From Bacillota bacterium (lineage in GTDB: Bacteria > Bacillota > Clostridia > Lachnospirales > Lachnospiraceae), in contig JAEYOY010000046.1 in the NCBI GenBank assembly GCA_023411215.1, positions 1 through 53,639 on the forward strand: DNA of 53,639 nt. Direction: 5' to 3'. Both the position numbers and the translations under genes were made by a program. The notes beneath the pieces are model-generated. The model saw only the letters and a list, made by a program, of their open reading frames with translations. It was not told the DNA's origin and did not search any database. Below are positions 16,703 through 24,817 of the stretch, piece by piece (positions within the stretch are counted from its first letter, which is position 1; the number at the start of each line of letters is the position of its first letter).

Positions 16703-17407
16703 ATGGAGAAGTTACTGCAATTCTTAATGGGGTTGGACTGGAGCCCTTTGATCATTTCCTTGAAGACAGGTGTAGTGGCTACTATATTCTCCTTCTTCCT
16801 TGGGATTTTCGCAGCAAGGAGGGTACTGAGTGCTGGTCCGAAGGGGAAGGCAATTGCAGATGGGTTCTTAACCCTGACGCTGGTTCTTCCTCCGACTGTC
16901 GTTGGCTTTGTACTTCTCTTGCTGTTCAGTCTGAGAAGACCCTTTGGTTCTTTTTTGTATGGTACCTTTGATATTAAGGTGGTGCAAAGCTGGTTAGGCT
17001 GCATTATAGCGGCTACTGTGATTGCATTTCCTTTAATGTATCGGAATGCAAGAGCAGCCTTTGAGCAGGTAGATGTGAATCTGATCTACGCAGCAAGAAC
17101 ATTGGGATTATCGGAGACGAAGGTGTTCTGGAAGGTGGTCATGCCCTCGGCAGGTCCTGGGATCGCATCGGGAACCATTCTTACCTTCGCCAGAGCTCTG
17201 GGTGAATATGGAGCTACCTCCATGTTGGCCGGTAATATACCAGGTAAGACCGGTACCATATCTCAGCGTATTGCCATGGTTATACAGGACGGGGATTATG
17301 TGACGGCAGGCTTTTGGGTCGCTGTGATCAGCCTTATTGCCTTTATGATTATCGTAGCCATGAACCTGGTGACTGCAAGAAGCCTAAAAAACATGAAGCG
17401 ATGGTAG
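16703..17407 (+). CDS. modB: Molybdate ABC transporter permease ModB
   Basis: 234 residues with about five to six transmembrane helices, for example SFFLGIFAARRVL, LTLTLVLPPTVVGFVLLLLF and FWVAVISLIAFMIIVAMNLV. The cytoplasmic EAA loop, where ModC docks, reads DVNLIYAARTLGLSETKVFWKVVMP, and it is followed by LTFARALGEYGATSMLAGNIPGKT, a ModB hallmark. The start at 16703 follows AAGGAG. It lies 118 bases after modA and seven bases before modC. Confidence 0.95.
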   Translation: MEKLLQFLMGLDWSPLIISLKTGVVATIFSFFLGIFAARRVLSAGPKGKAIADGFLTLTLVLPPTVVGFVLLLLFSLRRPFGSFLYGTFDIKVVQSWLGCIIAATVIAFPLMYRNARAAFEQVDVNLIYAARTLGLSETKVFWKVVMPSAGPGIASGTILTFARALGEYGATSMLAGNIPGKTGTISQRIAMVIQDGDYVTAGFWVAVISLIAFMIIVAMNLVTARSLKNMKRW

Positions 17408-17413
17408 AGACAT

Positions 17414-18463
17414 ATGTCGATTGAAGTTGCGATTAAGAAGAAATTCAAGGGCTTTACCTTGGAGGTGGAGCTAAATAGTATGAACCAGAGAACCGGGATC
17501 TTAGGGGCCTCAGGTTCCGGGAAGAGCCTGACCTTAAAATGCATCGCAGGCATTGAAAAACCGGATTCCGGTCGTATTATTTTAAATAACAGGGTGCTTT
17601 TCGATTCCGAAAAGAAGATTAATCTTACCCCACAAAAACGTAGGGTGGGTTATTTGTTTCAAAACTATGCTCTGTTTCCTGCCATGACAGTGGAGGAGAA
17701 CATCGGAATTGCAATCATGGCCTCCAAGGAAGAGAAGCGGCAGTTGGTGCATGATAAAATGAAGGAATATCACCTGAAGGAGCTAAAGGGGCGCTATCCT
17801 TCCGAGCTGTCAGGAGGGCAGCAACAGAGAGTGGCGCTAGCCAGAATGCTGGTCAGTAACCCGGATATTATTATGCTGGATGAACCCTTCTCCTCGCTGG
17901 ACAGCTATCTGAAGGAGCTTCTTCAACAGCAATTATTTGAGACCTTACAGGATTACCGTGGGGATGTACTTCTGGTTACTCATGACCGTGACGAGGCTTA
18001 CCGTTTATGTGAACGGTTATTGATGATCTGCAAAGGAAGCACTATAATTGACGGAGATACCAAAGAATTGTTTGAGCGACCGGTAAGGAAGGAAGCAGCA
18101 AGGCTGATCGGCTGTAAGAATATTTCTGCAATCCGTATCCTCGACCGTCATACCATGGAGGCCACGGATTGGGGGATTCGATTATCTACCAAAGGGGAGC
18201 TTACAGATAATCTTCATTATGTAGGGATCCATTCCTATGATTTACTTCCTGCGTGGGAGCAGCCGGAGAAGAATTATATTCCCTTTACTCTGACCGGAAG
18301 TGGGTCTTTGCCCCTGGAGGAGCATTTCTTTCTTCGAACAGCGAACCCAGCCTTCGAGGAAACCCTTAGCTGGCATGTTCCCAAGGATAAGCTAGGGATT
18401 CTAGGAAAGGGACTGCCTCGTTATTTGCTTTTCCCCGAAGAGAAGCTTTTGCTTTTAGAATAA
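17414..18463 (+). CDS. modC: Molybdate ABC transporter ATPase ModC
   Basis: 349 residues. Walker A is GASGSGKS (about residues 31-38), the Q-loop GYLFQNYALFP, the ABC signature ELSGGQQQRVALARML, Walker B DIIMLDEPFSSLD and the switch histidine LLVTHDRDEAYRL. The region after about residue 230 is a regulatory extension, but I do not see a full-length pair of MOP repeats, so molybdate binding by this part is uncertain. It energises ModB. A bulged hairpin with a T-run follows 21 bases after the stop and closes the selenium/molybdenum gene run. Confidence 0.94.
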   Translation: MSIEVAIKKKFKGFTLEVELNSMNQRTGILGASGSGKSLTLKCIAGIEKPDSGRIILNNRVLFDSEKKINLTPQKRRVGYLFQNYALFPAMTVEENIGIAIMASKEEKRQLVHDKMKEYHLKELKGRYPSELSGGQQQRVALARMLVSNPDIIMLDEPFSSLDSYLKELLQQQLFETLQDYRGDVLLVTHDRDEAYRLCERLLMICKGSTIIDGDTKELFERPVRKEAARLIGCKNISAIRILDRHTMEATDWGIRLSTKGELTDNLHYVGIHSYDLLPAWEQPEKNYIPFTLTGSGSLPLEEHFFLRTANPAFEETLSWHVPKDKLGILGKGLPRYLLFPEEKLLLLE

Positions 18464-18483
18464 TATTATGATGATAATAAATT

Positions 18484-18520
18484 AGCCCACATTGTAAGAG
18501 AATTTTACAAGTGGGCTTTT
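18484..18520 (+). terminator. Intrinsic terminator after modC
   Basis: AGCCCACATTGTAA pairs with TTACAAGTGGGCT (one bulged base) and is followed by TTTT. Confidence 0.85.
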
Positions 18521-18525
18521 ATATG

Positions 18526-18650
18526 CGCGTAAGCAAAGTAAGCATAATGCGAGAATGACACTCGTGTAGCAAGCTTGCTTGCATATATGCGAACGCCAAC
18601 GCCAACCGGAGAAGCTCATACGGTGTGCTTCTTCCGGTATATTCTGTTAC
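18526..18650. repeat. Palindrome-rich intergenic segment
   Basis: Contains several short perfect palindromes (GCAAGCTTGC at about 18570, CACGAGTG-like repeats) and a hairpin CCGGAGAAGC...GCTTCTTCCGG (about 18607-18640). No reading frame looks like a gene. A similar short 'GGAGAAG...CTTCCGG' motif recurs near 43100. Its role is unknown. Confidence 0.5.
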
Positions 18651-18690
18651 AAAGGACAGATAAATCTGTTAATCGCTACAAGATAGAATG

Positions 18691-18876
18691 CTATCTTGTA
18701 TATTTCTCAATATCACTTTCCTTTCGACTGGAAGTTCCATCGCCGATATCAACAAATTTAGGATTCTTAGCTAAATCAATTGAATCTGTGGTTCTGGTAA
18801 AATGCTCGTCGTAAGAAATAGAATTCATTTTTTTAATTATTTTTTTTGAAGACTCTTTATTATCTTTTTTAAACAT
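18691..18876 (-). CDS. Small charged hypothetical protein (61 aa)
   Basis: Read on the minus strand from an ATG at 18876 that follows GGAGGTGG. The protein is lysine/aspartate-rich (FKKDNKESSKKIIKKMNSIS at the start) and then carries ordinary mixed sequence with DIGDGTSSRKES near the end. There is no signal peptide or membrane helix. A consensus promoter lies upstream at the right distance, so this is a real transcription unit in my view. I do not recognise the family. It stands alone between modC and a GNAT gene. Confidence 0.6.
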   Translation of the reverse strand: MFKKDNKESSKKIIKKMNSISYDEHFTRTTDSIDLAKNPKFVDIGDGTSSRKESDIEKYTR

Positions 18877-18897
18877 AATAACCACCTCCATAAGTAT

Positions 18898-18926
18898 ACT
18901 ATAGCACTTTTTACAATTTGTTTCAA
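18898..18926 (-). promoter_or_regulatory. Sigma-A promoter of the 61-aa gene
   Basis: On the minus strand TTGAAA (18926-18921) and TATAGT (18903-18898) with a 17-base spacer, about 20 bases before the ribosome-binding site. Confidence 0.7.
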
Positions 18927-19061
18927 TACTTCCTAATCTATGCTAATCCGTTATTTTTGTTACGGTGTATTATGTAGCTTTAACTTTGAGAGGCTGGATG
19001 ATCTGCTTTATACAAGGATAAACAGTTCCTGGAATTTATGGATCGGACATAGAGTACTCTG

Positions 19062-19661
19062 CTATGAAAGATATTTACGCACTACAAGGAATTCTCCCAG
19101 ATTCTTGTGTAGAACGAAGCCCTGCTTTTCGTAGAGTAATGCCGGACCGTGATAATTACGTTGCATATTTGAGATGTCTGTTCCCGGATATGCTTCGATA
19201 CAAGAATAGCCTTCTGCCTTCGCGTCTAGACAAACCTTCTCCAATAGCTTTGCAGCTATACCTTTCCGGCGTTGTTCCGGTGCTATGGAGTAGCACACAA
19301 TGGATTTTACTCGTTCTCCAGAGTCCATGGTATCCCAGATGTCCGGCCACTTATTAGGGCTTAATCGATCATAGCTGTTCTTATCATTTGCATTGACCCA
19401 GCCAACTACTTGACCGTTCTCATAGGCTAGATACCCTGTAAGCTTACCGCTTTTGATAAATTTAACTACGAGATCTCTTCGAAAGGGTAGGCAATCACAT
19501 TCATTCTTACTGTTTTGCTCCTCTTCCAACATATCATTCCAGTGGTAAAAAAGACAGTAGCAGCCGGCCCATTCCTCATTGTCCGTAAAGGCCACCTTGT
19601 CAAAGAAATCAATATAATCCTCTGTCTGTTCCGATGACAGCTTCCTAATCTCAATGCTCAT
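19062..19661 (-). CDS. GNAT-family N-acetyltransferase
   Basis: 199 residues. The acetyl-CoA-binding motif A reads VCYSIAPEQRRKGIAAKLLE (about residues 121-140), preceded by LAYENGQVVGWVNAND and followed by GPALLYEKQGFV. The N-terminal part has several cysteines (GCYCLFYHW, KNECDCLPF). The substrate cannot be told from the sequence. The ATG at 19661 follows GAGGAGGG. It is the only sizeable minus-strand gene in this part and is probably transcribed alone. Confidence 0.85.
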   Translation of the reverse strand: MSIEIRKLSSEQTEDYIDFFDKVAFTDNEEWAGCYCLFYHWNDMLEEEQNSKNECDCLPFRRDLVVKFIKSGKLTGYLAYENGQVVGWVNANDKNSYDRLSPNKWPDIWDTMDSGERVKSIVCYSIAPEQRRKGIAAKLLEKVCLDAKAEGYSCIEAYPGTDISNMQRNYHGPALLYEKQGFVLHKNLGEFLVVRKYLS

Positions 19662-19856
19662 AATTACCCTCCTCTTTCATCTGTGACTGAATCAATCATT
19701 TATAGAATTGAAACAGCTGCAAAATCTGAATGTAACCCTTAATGGAATCATAATTCAATTCAAATAGAAGTGCAACACTAATTATGGCGTATAGTTTGTT
19801 TCGTTTTGTGAAATGATGTTGGTAGGGCATATATTATTGATAAGGAAGGTCACTAT

Positions 19857-20126
19857 ATGGAAACAAACCACTATCGCTGTCCGATCTGTAACGGTAAGAA
19901 ATTAACACTCCGATATGAGGCAAGCTATGTTTATTCATATATTTTGGATGAGGATGCACCGGGTCATAAAAACTCGGAGGAATTCCTGTCATTCTTATAT
20001 GATAAGCGAGAGCAAACCAATTCAAGAACCTTTATCGAGTGTAATAAATGCGGAACGCAGTATCCGTACACCTTTATCAATGGAGTATTGGAATACGGTA
20101 CGAAACAGGAAGGTGCTCAGCTATAA
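19857..20126 (+). CDS. Small zinc-ribbon-like hypothetical protein
   Basis: 89 residues from an ATG preceded by GGAAGGTC. Two cysteine pairs, CPICNGKK near the start and ECNKCGTQYPYTF near the end, are spaced as in a zinc ribbon. The part between is charged and predicted soluble. No family beyond the zinc ribbon is recognised. It is followed by a long hairpin. Confidence 0.65.
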   Translation: METNHYRCPICNGKKLTLRYEASYVYSYILDEDAPGHKNSEEFLSFLYDKREQTNSRTFIECNKCGTQYPYTFINGVLEYGTKQEGAQL

Positions 20127-20233
20127 GGTTGAGCTATAATATCGAATTCAAAAAAAAGAGCTGTCGTAAAAATCAAATTATGTTCTGCGAAGATGAGTAT
20201 CAAGTTACCATAATACACTATTTGGAAGACAGA

Positions 20234-20295
20234 CTGCTAAATTTGTTAGCTTGAAGAGGACAATTATTGTCCGATTGGGGCTAACAAATTAGCAG
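20234..20295. repeat. Long nested inverted repeat
   Basis: CTGCTAAATTTGTTAGC (20234-20250) pairs with GCTAACAAATTAGCAG (20280-20295) with one bulged base, and the loop contains the perfect palindrome GGACAATTATTGTCC (20258-20272). A T-run occurs about 15 bases later, so a terminator function is possible but not typical. Confidence 0.75.
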
Positions 20296-20367
20296 AATGT
20301 AATCCAACTTTTTTTAATGCAATAATTTGGTAATAATGATATACTTGAGATATATAAGGAGGTGCCC

Positions 20368-21402
20368 ATGCTTGCATTGATTGCTGCATTATCGAGAAAT
20401 TATGTGATTGGAAATAAAGGGAGCATCCCCTGGAGAATCAAAGGGGAGCAGAAGCGCTTTAAGGAGCTTACTACAGGAAAGACGGTAATCATGGGAAAAC
20501 GCTCCTTTGAGGAGATTGGAAAGCCACTGCCGAATCGAAAGACGATAGTTATATCAAAAACGACAAATTATGAATATGAGAATTGCATCACCCTAGGATC
20601 TCTTACACAGGCAATTGCCTATGTTGGAGATGAGGACGCATTTGTCGCAGGAGGAGAACAGCTATACCGGGAAGCCCTTCCTCTCGTTGACGTAATGTAT
20701 CTTACTATGATTGATTTTGAGGTAGAGGGAGACACCTATTTCCCTCACTTTAATCAAGAGGATTTTATCCTCACTTCGGAGGAAGAATTTCAGGGTGAGA
20801 CACCTTACCGATATCTTACCTATGTGCGTAAGGATAAGGTAAAGAACAATCCTAATAACACGGGAGAAAACATCCGGTATGAATATCTGGGTAAGAGAGA
20901 TGGGGTAGCAATCCGTTATGCCACACCGGAGGATGTAAAACAACTATGCATCTGGTGGAATGATGGCAGGGTTATGGCTCATGCCGGCTATCCGGATGGA
21001 CTTAACACGACAGAAGAAGCAATTCTGGAGCAGATAAACAGTGAGGATAAAAACCGTCGAAGACTTATTCTAGAGGTCAATGAGAAGCCGGTGGGTGAGA
21101 TGAGCTATCGACTACTTGACAAAGCAGCTGAAATTGGGATTAAGATCTGTGACACCACGTATCAGGAACAAGGCTTCGGAACATCGGCTTTGAAGCTGTT
21201 GATAGGATATTTATTCATGGAAGTCAAGGTGACAAAGATTGTTCTGGATACGAATCTTAAGAATACAAGAGCGCAGCATGTCTACGAGAAGATAGGCTTT
21301 GTAAAAACTGCCATACATATGGATAGCTGGAGAGACCAGACAGGTCAACTTCAATCTTTTGTCGAGTATGAGCTTGAGAAGGAGAATTATTACATAGGAT
21401 AA
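20368..21402 (+). CDS. Dihydrofolate reductase fused to a GNAT acetyltransferase
   Basis: 344 residues. Residues 1 to about 160 are DHFR: LIAALSRNYVIGNKGSIPW, KTVIMGKRSFEEIG, TIVISK, AFVAGGEQLYREALP, and MIDFEVEGDTYFP. It should reduce dihydrofolate with NADPH. Residues from about 178 to 340 are a GNAT domain: AIRYATPEDVKQLCIWWNDG, EVNEKPVGEMSYRL, TTYQEQGFGTSALKLLIGYL and RAQHVYEKIGF. The WWNDG...HAGYPDGL pattern is found in GNAT enzymes of Firmicutes that resemble aminoglycoside acetyltransferases, but the substrate is unknown. The reading frame is continuous, so this is a true fusion. AAGGAGG precedes the ATG at 20368; a GTG two codons upstream overlaps the site. No thyA is adjacent. Confidence 0.9.
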   Translation: MLALIAALSRNYVIGNKGSIPWRIKGEQKRFKELTTGKTVIMGKRSFEEIGKPLPNRKTIVISKTTNYEYENCITLGSLTQAIAYVGDEDAFVAGGEQLYREALPLVDVMYLTMIDFEVEGDTYFPHFNQEDFILTSEEEFQGETPYRYLTYVRKDKVKNNPNNTGENIRYEYLGKRDGVAIRYATPEDVKQLCIWWNDGRVMAHAGYPDGLNTTEEAILEQINSEDKNRRRLILEVNEKPVGEMSYRLLDKAAEIGIKICDTTYQEQGFGTSALKLLIGYLFMEVKVTKIVLDTNLKNTRAQHVYEKIGFVKTAIHMDSWRDQTGQLQSFVEYELEKENYYIG

Positions 21403-21689
21403 AGCTGCTAAGGACCATGGTGATGTCTGTACTAGTATGAGTACAGGTTTTCAGGAGTTAAAAAAGCGATAAATACACAATTTCGTAGATCACAATTATG
21501 TTCTAGGTCTATTTTATCATATAAAATAATTGTCATGGACGTTGACTTTATTCCTATTCTGACATAATATTTTTTATATAGATTTGATGATATCTTCATG
21601 GAAGAAGCCATAATATCAAGCTTTTTTTCATGAAGTTTTTTTGTAATAATCAAACCCAGGATAGTAAAATGAATAAGGCAGGTTGACTT

Positions 21690-22442
21690 ATGAAGAAAAC
21701 AGTGTTGTCTCAAGGAGTTATCCAGTATACATTTGAACCGATCGAGGATAAGAAGTACGGTAACAATGTCATTGCAATTATCAGTGGGGATAAGGCATTT
21801 ATTATCGATACAGGGTATACAAAGCAGATAGAGAAAGTTGAAAATGATCTAAAGGATTCCGGAATATCGATTGAAAGCGTTATTGTTTCGCATTTCCATG
21901 AGGGTCATATTGAAGGATTAAGAAAGCTGAGTGGTGTAACCGTATATGGCAGCCTCTGTTATCAGCAAACCTTAAATCAATGGATACCCACCAAGGAGCA
22001 GAAGTACTATACACCAACGGTTAAGGTCGATAAAAATCAAAAAATATTATTTGGTGATCATACCTTAGAGTTAATGCCCAATCCGGGACATTCCCTTTGT
22101 ACTCTGCTGATTAAAATCGATGAACAATATCTCTATATTGCGGATGAATTAATGTACGCACCGGATGGGGAACCTATATTACCCAGGGTTACTAAGAATG
22201 ATATCATTAATCATTATGTTTCGGTACATAATCTTGCTAAGTATAACAAATATGCCTTTATTCCGGGGCATGGTGAGGTAATTCGGGATCCACAACAAAT
22301 AGTCAAAGACACTAAGAATGTATGCCATTATCTGTGTGAAGTATTGAGTAACGATGACGAAATTACGGTGGACCAGGCGACTAAGAATTGTAACTGCCAC
22401 TTTCTGCATACGGATTGGCACAAAAATGTTTACAAATCGTAA
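21690..22442 (+). CDS. MBL-fold metallo-hydrolase
   Basis: 250 residues of metallo-beta-lactamase fold: AFIIDTGYTKQIEKVENDLK, the metal motif VSHFHEGHIEGL, a metal histidine in PNPGHSLCTLLI, the aspartate in YIADELMYA and FIPGHGEVI. In the usual HxHxDH motif the aspartate is replaced by glycine (HFHEGH), so the second metal site may be altered. The substrate is unknown. A C-terminal cysteine/histidine-rich tail (NCNCHFLHTDWHKN) is present. The start has only a weak site (GGCAGGTTG). Confidence 0.82.
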   Translation: MKKTVLSQGVIQYTFEPIEDKKYGNNVIAIISGDKAFIIDTGYTKQIEKVENDLKDSGISIESVIVSHFHEGHIEGLRKLSGVTVYGSLCYQQTLNQWIPTKEQKYYTPTVKVDKNQKILFGDHTLELMPNPGHSLCTLLIKIDEQYLYIADELMYAPDGEPILPRVTKNDIINHYVSVHNLAKYNKYAFIPGHGEVIRDPQQIVKDTKNVCHYLCEVLSNDDEITVDQATKNCNCHFLHTDWHKNVYKS

Positions 22443-22520
22443 TGAATACCAGGGGAATGCAAGGGGATGATTTACCCAAGTTTGATCATTTGCATTCTTA
22501 AATTTGGAAGAAAAAAAGTA

Positions 22521-22549
22521 TTGACGAATCCTTATTTTAATAGTACACT
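22521..22549 (+). promoter_or_regulatory. Promoter of the trpX-type operon
   Basis: TTGACG (22521-22526) and TACACT (22544-22549) with a 17-base spacer, leaving a leader of about 75 bases. No T-box features were seen in that leader. Confidence 0.65.
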
Positions 22550-22632
22550 TTATCCATTAAAAGCGCTAAAGCTTTAAAGCGGAACAGCATTTTTTGTAAA
22601 TGTTGCTATTAAATTTAGGAGGACTTATTCGT

Positions 22633-23598
22633 ATGAAGATAAGAAAAATTGTCGCTGGTATTTTGATCACAGCAATGACTACTATTGTTCTTGCCGGTTG
22701 TAGTTCTAAGGATGAGGTTTTTAAGATCGGTGTCAACCAGTTTATTACACATGATGCTCTGGATGCAAGCTACCAAGGCTTTATAGATGTATTGACAGAG
22801 GCAGGATACATAGATGGTGAGAATATTAAGATTGATCTGCAGAATGCACAGGGAGATCAGGCAACAGCCAGCACGATCGCAACCAAGCTGATAAATGACA
22901 ATAATGATATGATTTTAGCAATAGCAACGCCCTCAGCGCAGGCAGTTGCCAATGCAACGAAGGATATACCGATTCTGATTACCGCAGTGACGGATCCTGC
23001 CGGATCCGGTCTGGTCGCTTCCAATGAAGCTCCCGGAGGGAATGTATCCGGTACCTCGGACCTGACTCCGATTAAGAGTCAGATCGAGCTCCTGAGGAAA
23101 TTGGTTCCTGATGCAAAGAATATCGCAATCCTTTACTGTTCCAGTGAAAGTAACTCTAAGATACAGGCAGAAATCGCAGCAGAAGCTGCAACGGAAGCCG
23201 GACTTACAACAGTGGATGCGACTGTATCCAATTCCAATGAAATTCAACAGGTAGTTCAATCCTTAGTCGGTAAGGTGGATGCCATCTATGCACCGACCGA
23301 CAATATCATTGCAGCCGGTATGCCTACTGTAGCTTTAGTTGCCAATGATAACGGAATTCCGGTTATCTGTGGTGAATCAGGAATGGTAGATAATGGCGGA
23401 CTTGCAACAAACGGAATTGATTATTACAAGCTTGGACGGCTGACCGGTGAACAGGCAGTAAAAATCATAAAGGGCGAGGCTAAGACAGAAACCATGCCAA
23501 TTGAATATTTACCGGAAGATCAGTACACCATCAAAATCAATGAAGAAGCAGCGGCTAAGTTGGGAATTACGATTCCTGCCGATTTGCAATCGAAATAA
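22633..23598 (+). CDS. ABC transporter substrate-binding lipoprotein, TrpX-like
   Basis: 321 residues. A signal sequence ends in the lipobox LAGC. The mature part belongs to the ABC_sub_bind family: FKIGVNQFITHDALDASYQG, TEAGYIDGENI, AIATPSAQAVANATKDIPIL, GTSDLTPIKSQIELL, IYAPTDNIIAAGMP and GIDYYKLGRLTGEQAVKIIKG. Proteins of this family paired with the following permease/ATPase type are called TrpXYZ and import tryptophan or related amino acids in Firmicutes; the substrate here is inferred only from family. The ATG at 22633 follows TAGGAGG by ten bases. A structured intergenic RNA separates it from the permease gene. Confidence 0.85.
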   Translation: MKIRKIVAGILITAMTTIVLAGCSSKDEVFKIGVNQFITHDALDASYQGFIDVLTEAGYIDGENIKIDLQNAQGDQATASTIATKLINDNNDMILAIATPSAQAVANATKDIPILITAVTDPAGSGLVASNEAPGGNVSGTSDLTPIKSQIELLRKLVPDAKNIAILYCSSESNSKIQAEIAAEAATEAGLTTVDATVSNSNEIQQVVQSLVGKVDAIYAPTDNIIAAGMPTVALVANDNGIPVICGESGMVDNGGLATNGIDYYKLGRLTGEQAVKIIKGEAKTETMPIEYLPEDQYTIKINEEAAAKLGITIPADLQSK

Positions 23599-23670
23599 TA
23601 AGAGAGATTATGCTTTTTACAACATTGTGAAAACAGACTTCATAAGTTTTCATGAATCTTGTATCCAGAG

Positions 23671-23823
23671 GCTGTCGTAAAACGTATAACCAAAGGAAGA
23701 AAGATGGATTGGCTCCCCGTAATGCACTGTTTGACGGACAGGAAATGTGCGGCAACTTGTGTGTGAGGGGAGCTGATTCATCTTTCTTCAAGGCTAATTC
23801 ATTAGAAGACAGCTCCGCAGATA
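23671..23823 (+). ncRNA. Structured intergenic RNA element between substrate-binding and permease genes
   Basis: A 23-bp stem is formed by 23696-23718 and 23767-23789: twenty Watson-Crick pairs plus three G-U pairs when read as plus-strand RNA, whereas the opposite strand would have three mismatches. An outer GCTGTC/GACAGC stem (23671-23676 with 23818-23823) encloses it. This looks like a structure kept at the RNA level in the operon transcript, perhaps for differential expression of the binding protein or for RNA processing. It matches no riboswitch I know. No coding frame is convincing. Confidence 0.5.
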
Positions 23824-23892
23824 ACAGACAGGTACTTCTTGTACCAGATAAGAAGCACTATATATAAGAATAAAAAGAAAGGAACGAAAAAT

Positions 23893-24816
23893 ATGATTAT
23901 GGCTATATTCGGTGCAGCGTCCCAGGGATTGACATGGGCAATACTGGCACTCGGTGTTTATCTCACCTTTCGTATATTAAATTTTGCGGATATGTCCTGT
24001 GAGGGAAGCTTTGCTTTAGGAGGCAGCATCTGTGCGATGCTGATGGTAAAGCATCAATGGAATCCTTTTTTAACACTTATCATTGCAATACTGGCCGGTA
24101 TGGCAGCAGGCTTCGTTACCGGTTTTCTACATACAAAGTTAAAGATACCCGCAATTCTCTCCGGTATCCTAACCATGATTGGTCTTTATTCTGTTAACCT
24201 CAGGGTTATGGGCCAGGCGAATACCTCACTCATTGGTCAGAATACAATTATATCAATTTTTAAGGGACTACTTCCGGAAGCAAAGGAGATCGGAATAAAG
24301 GATTCTACGCTTCAGGTATGGGTTACTATGGGTGTTGGGTTTATTTGTATTATGGCAGTTATCGCAATTCTTTACTGGTTCTTCGGAACAGAAATCGGCT
24401 GCTGTATCCGTGCTACGGGCAATAACGAGAATATGGTTCGCGCCCAGGGAGTAAATACGGATAAAATGAAAATTCTCGGCTTGACTATCAGTAATGGTCT
24501 GATTGCATTAGCCGGAGCTTTGGTAACACAGAGTCAGGGCTATGCGGATGTCAACATGGGCGTTGGTGCCATTGTAATCGGTCTGGCTTCCATCGTTATA
24601 GGAGAGGTACTACTTAACAGGGTGAAGAACTTTGCTGCGAAGCTGGTAGCGATCCTTCTGGGTTCGGTTATATACCGAATTATAATTGCAGTAGTATTGC
24701 GACTTGGTATGGACACCAATGATATGAAGCTATTAACCGCGGTAGTAGTAGCAATTGCACTATCTATTCCTGTATTAAAACAGAGAAGGATAACCGTTCG
24801 AAGGGAGGAAATCTAG
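23893..24816 (+). CDS. ABC transporter permease, TrpY-like
   Basis: 307 residues with about eight transmembrane helices. The layout matches the branched-chain-type (BPD_transp_2) permeases: LTWAILALGVYLTFRILNFA, DMSCEGSFALGGSICAML, then IPAILSGILTMIGLYSVNLRV, and the cytoplasmic loop CCIRATGNNENMVRAQGVN followed by GLTISNGLIALAGALVTQ. It partners with the lipoprotein before and the ATPase after it. The ATG at 23893 follows AAAGGA; an in-frame ATG at 23839 lies inside the structured intergenic region and lacks a site. The stop is separated from the ATPase start by one base. Confidence 0.88.
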   Translation: MIMAIFGAASQGLTWAILALGVYLTFRILNFADMSCEGSFALGGSICAMLMVKHQWNPFLTLIIAILAGMAAGFVTGFLHTKLKIPAILSGILTMIGLYSVNLRVMGQANTSLIGQNTIISIFKGLLPEAKEIGIKDSTLQVWVTMGVGFICIMAVIAILYWFFGTEIGCCIRATGNNENMVRAQGVNTDKMKILGLTISNGLIALAGALVTQSQGYADVNMGVGAIVIGLASIVIGEVLLNRVKNFAAKLVAILLGSVIYRIIIAVVLRLGMDTNDMKLLTAVVVAIALSIPVLKQRRITVRREEI

Positions 24817-24817
24817 C

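Noticed and set aside
21432..21713. A 93-codon minus-strand frame between the DHFR-GNAT and MBL genes
   Set aside because: No start site or recognisable motif, AT-rich sequence, and it overlaps the start of the MBL gene.
22550..22632. T-box or other riboswitch in front of the TrpX-like gene
   Set aside because: The leader is only about 75 bases and lacks the T-box core; only a weak hairpin is present.
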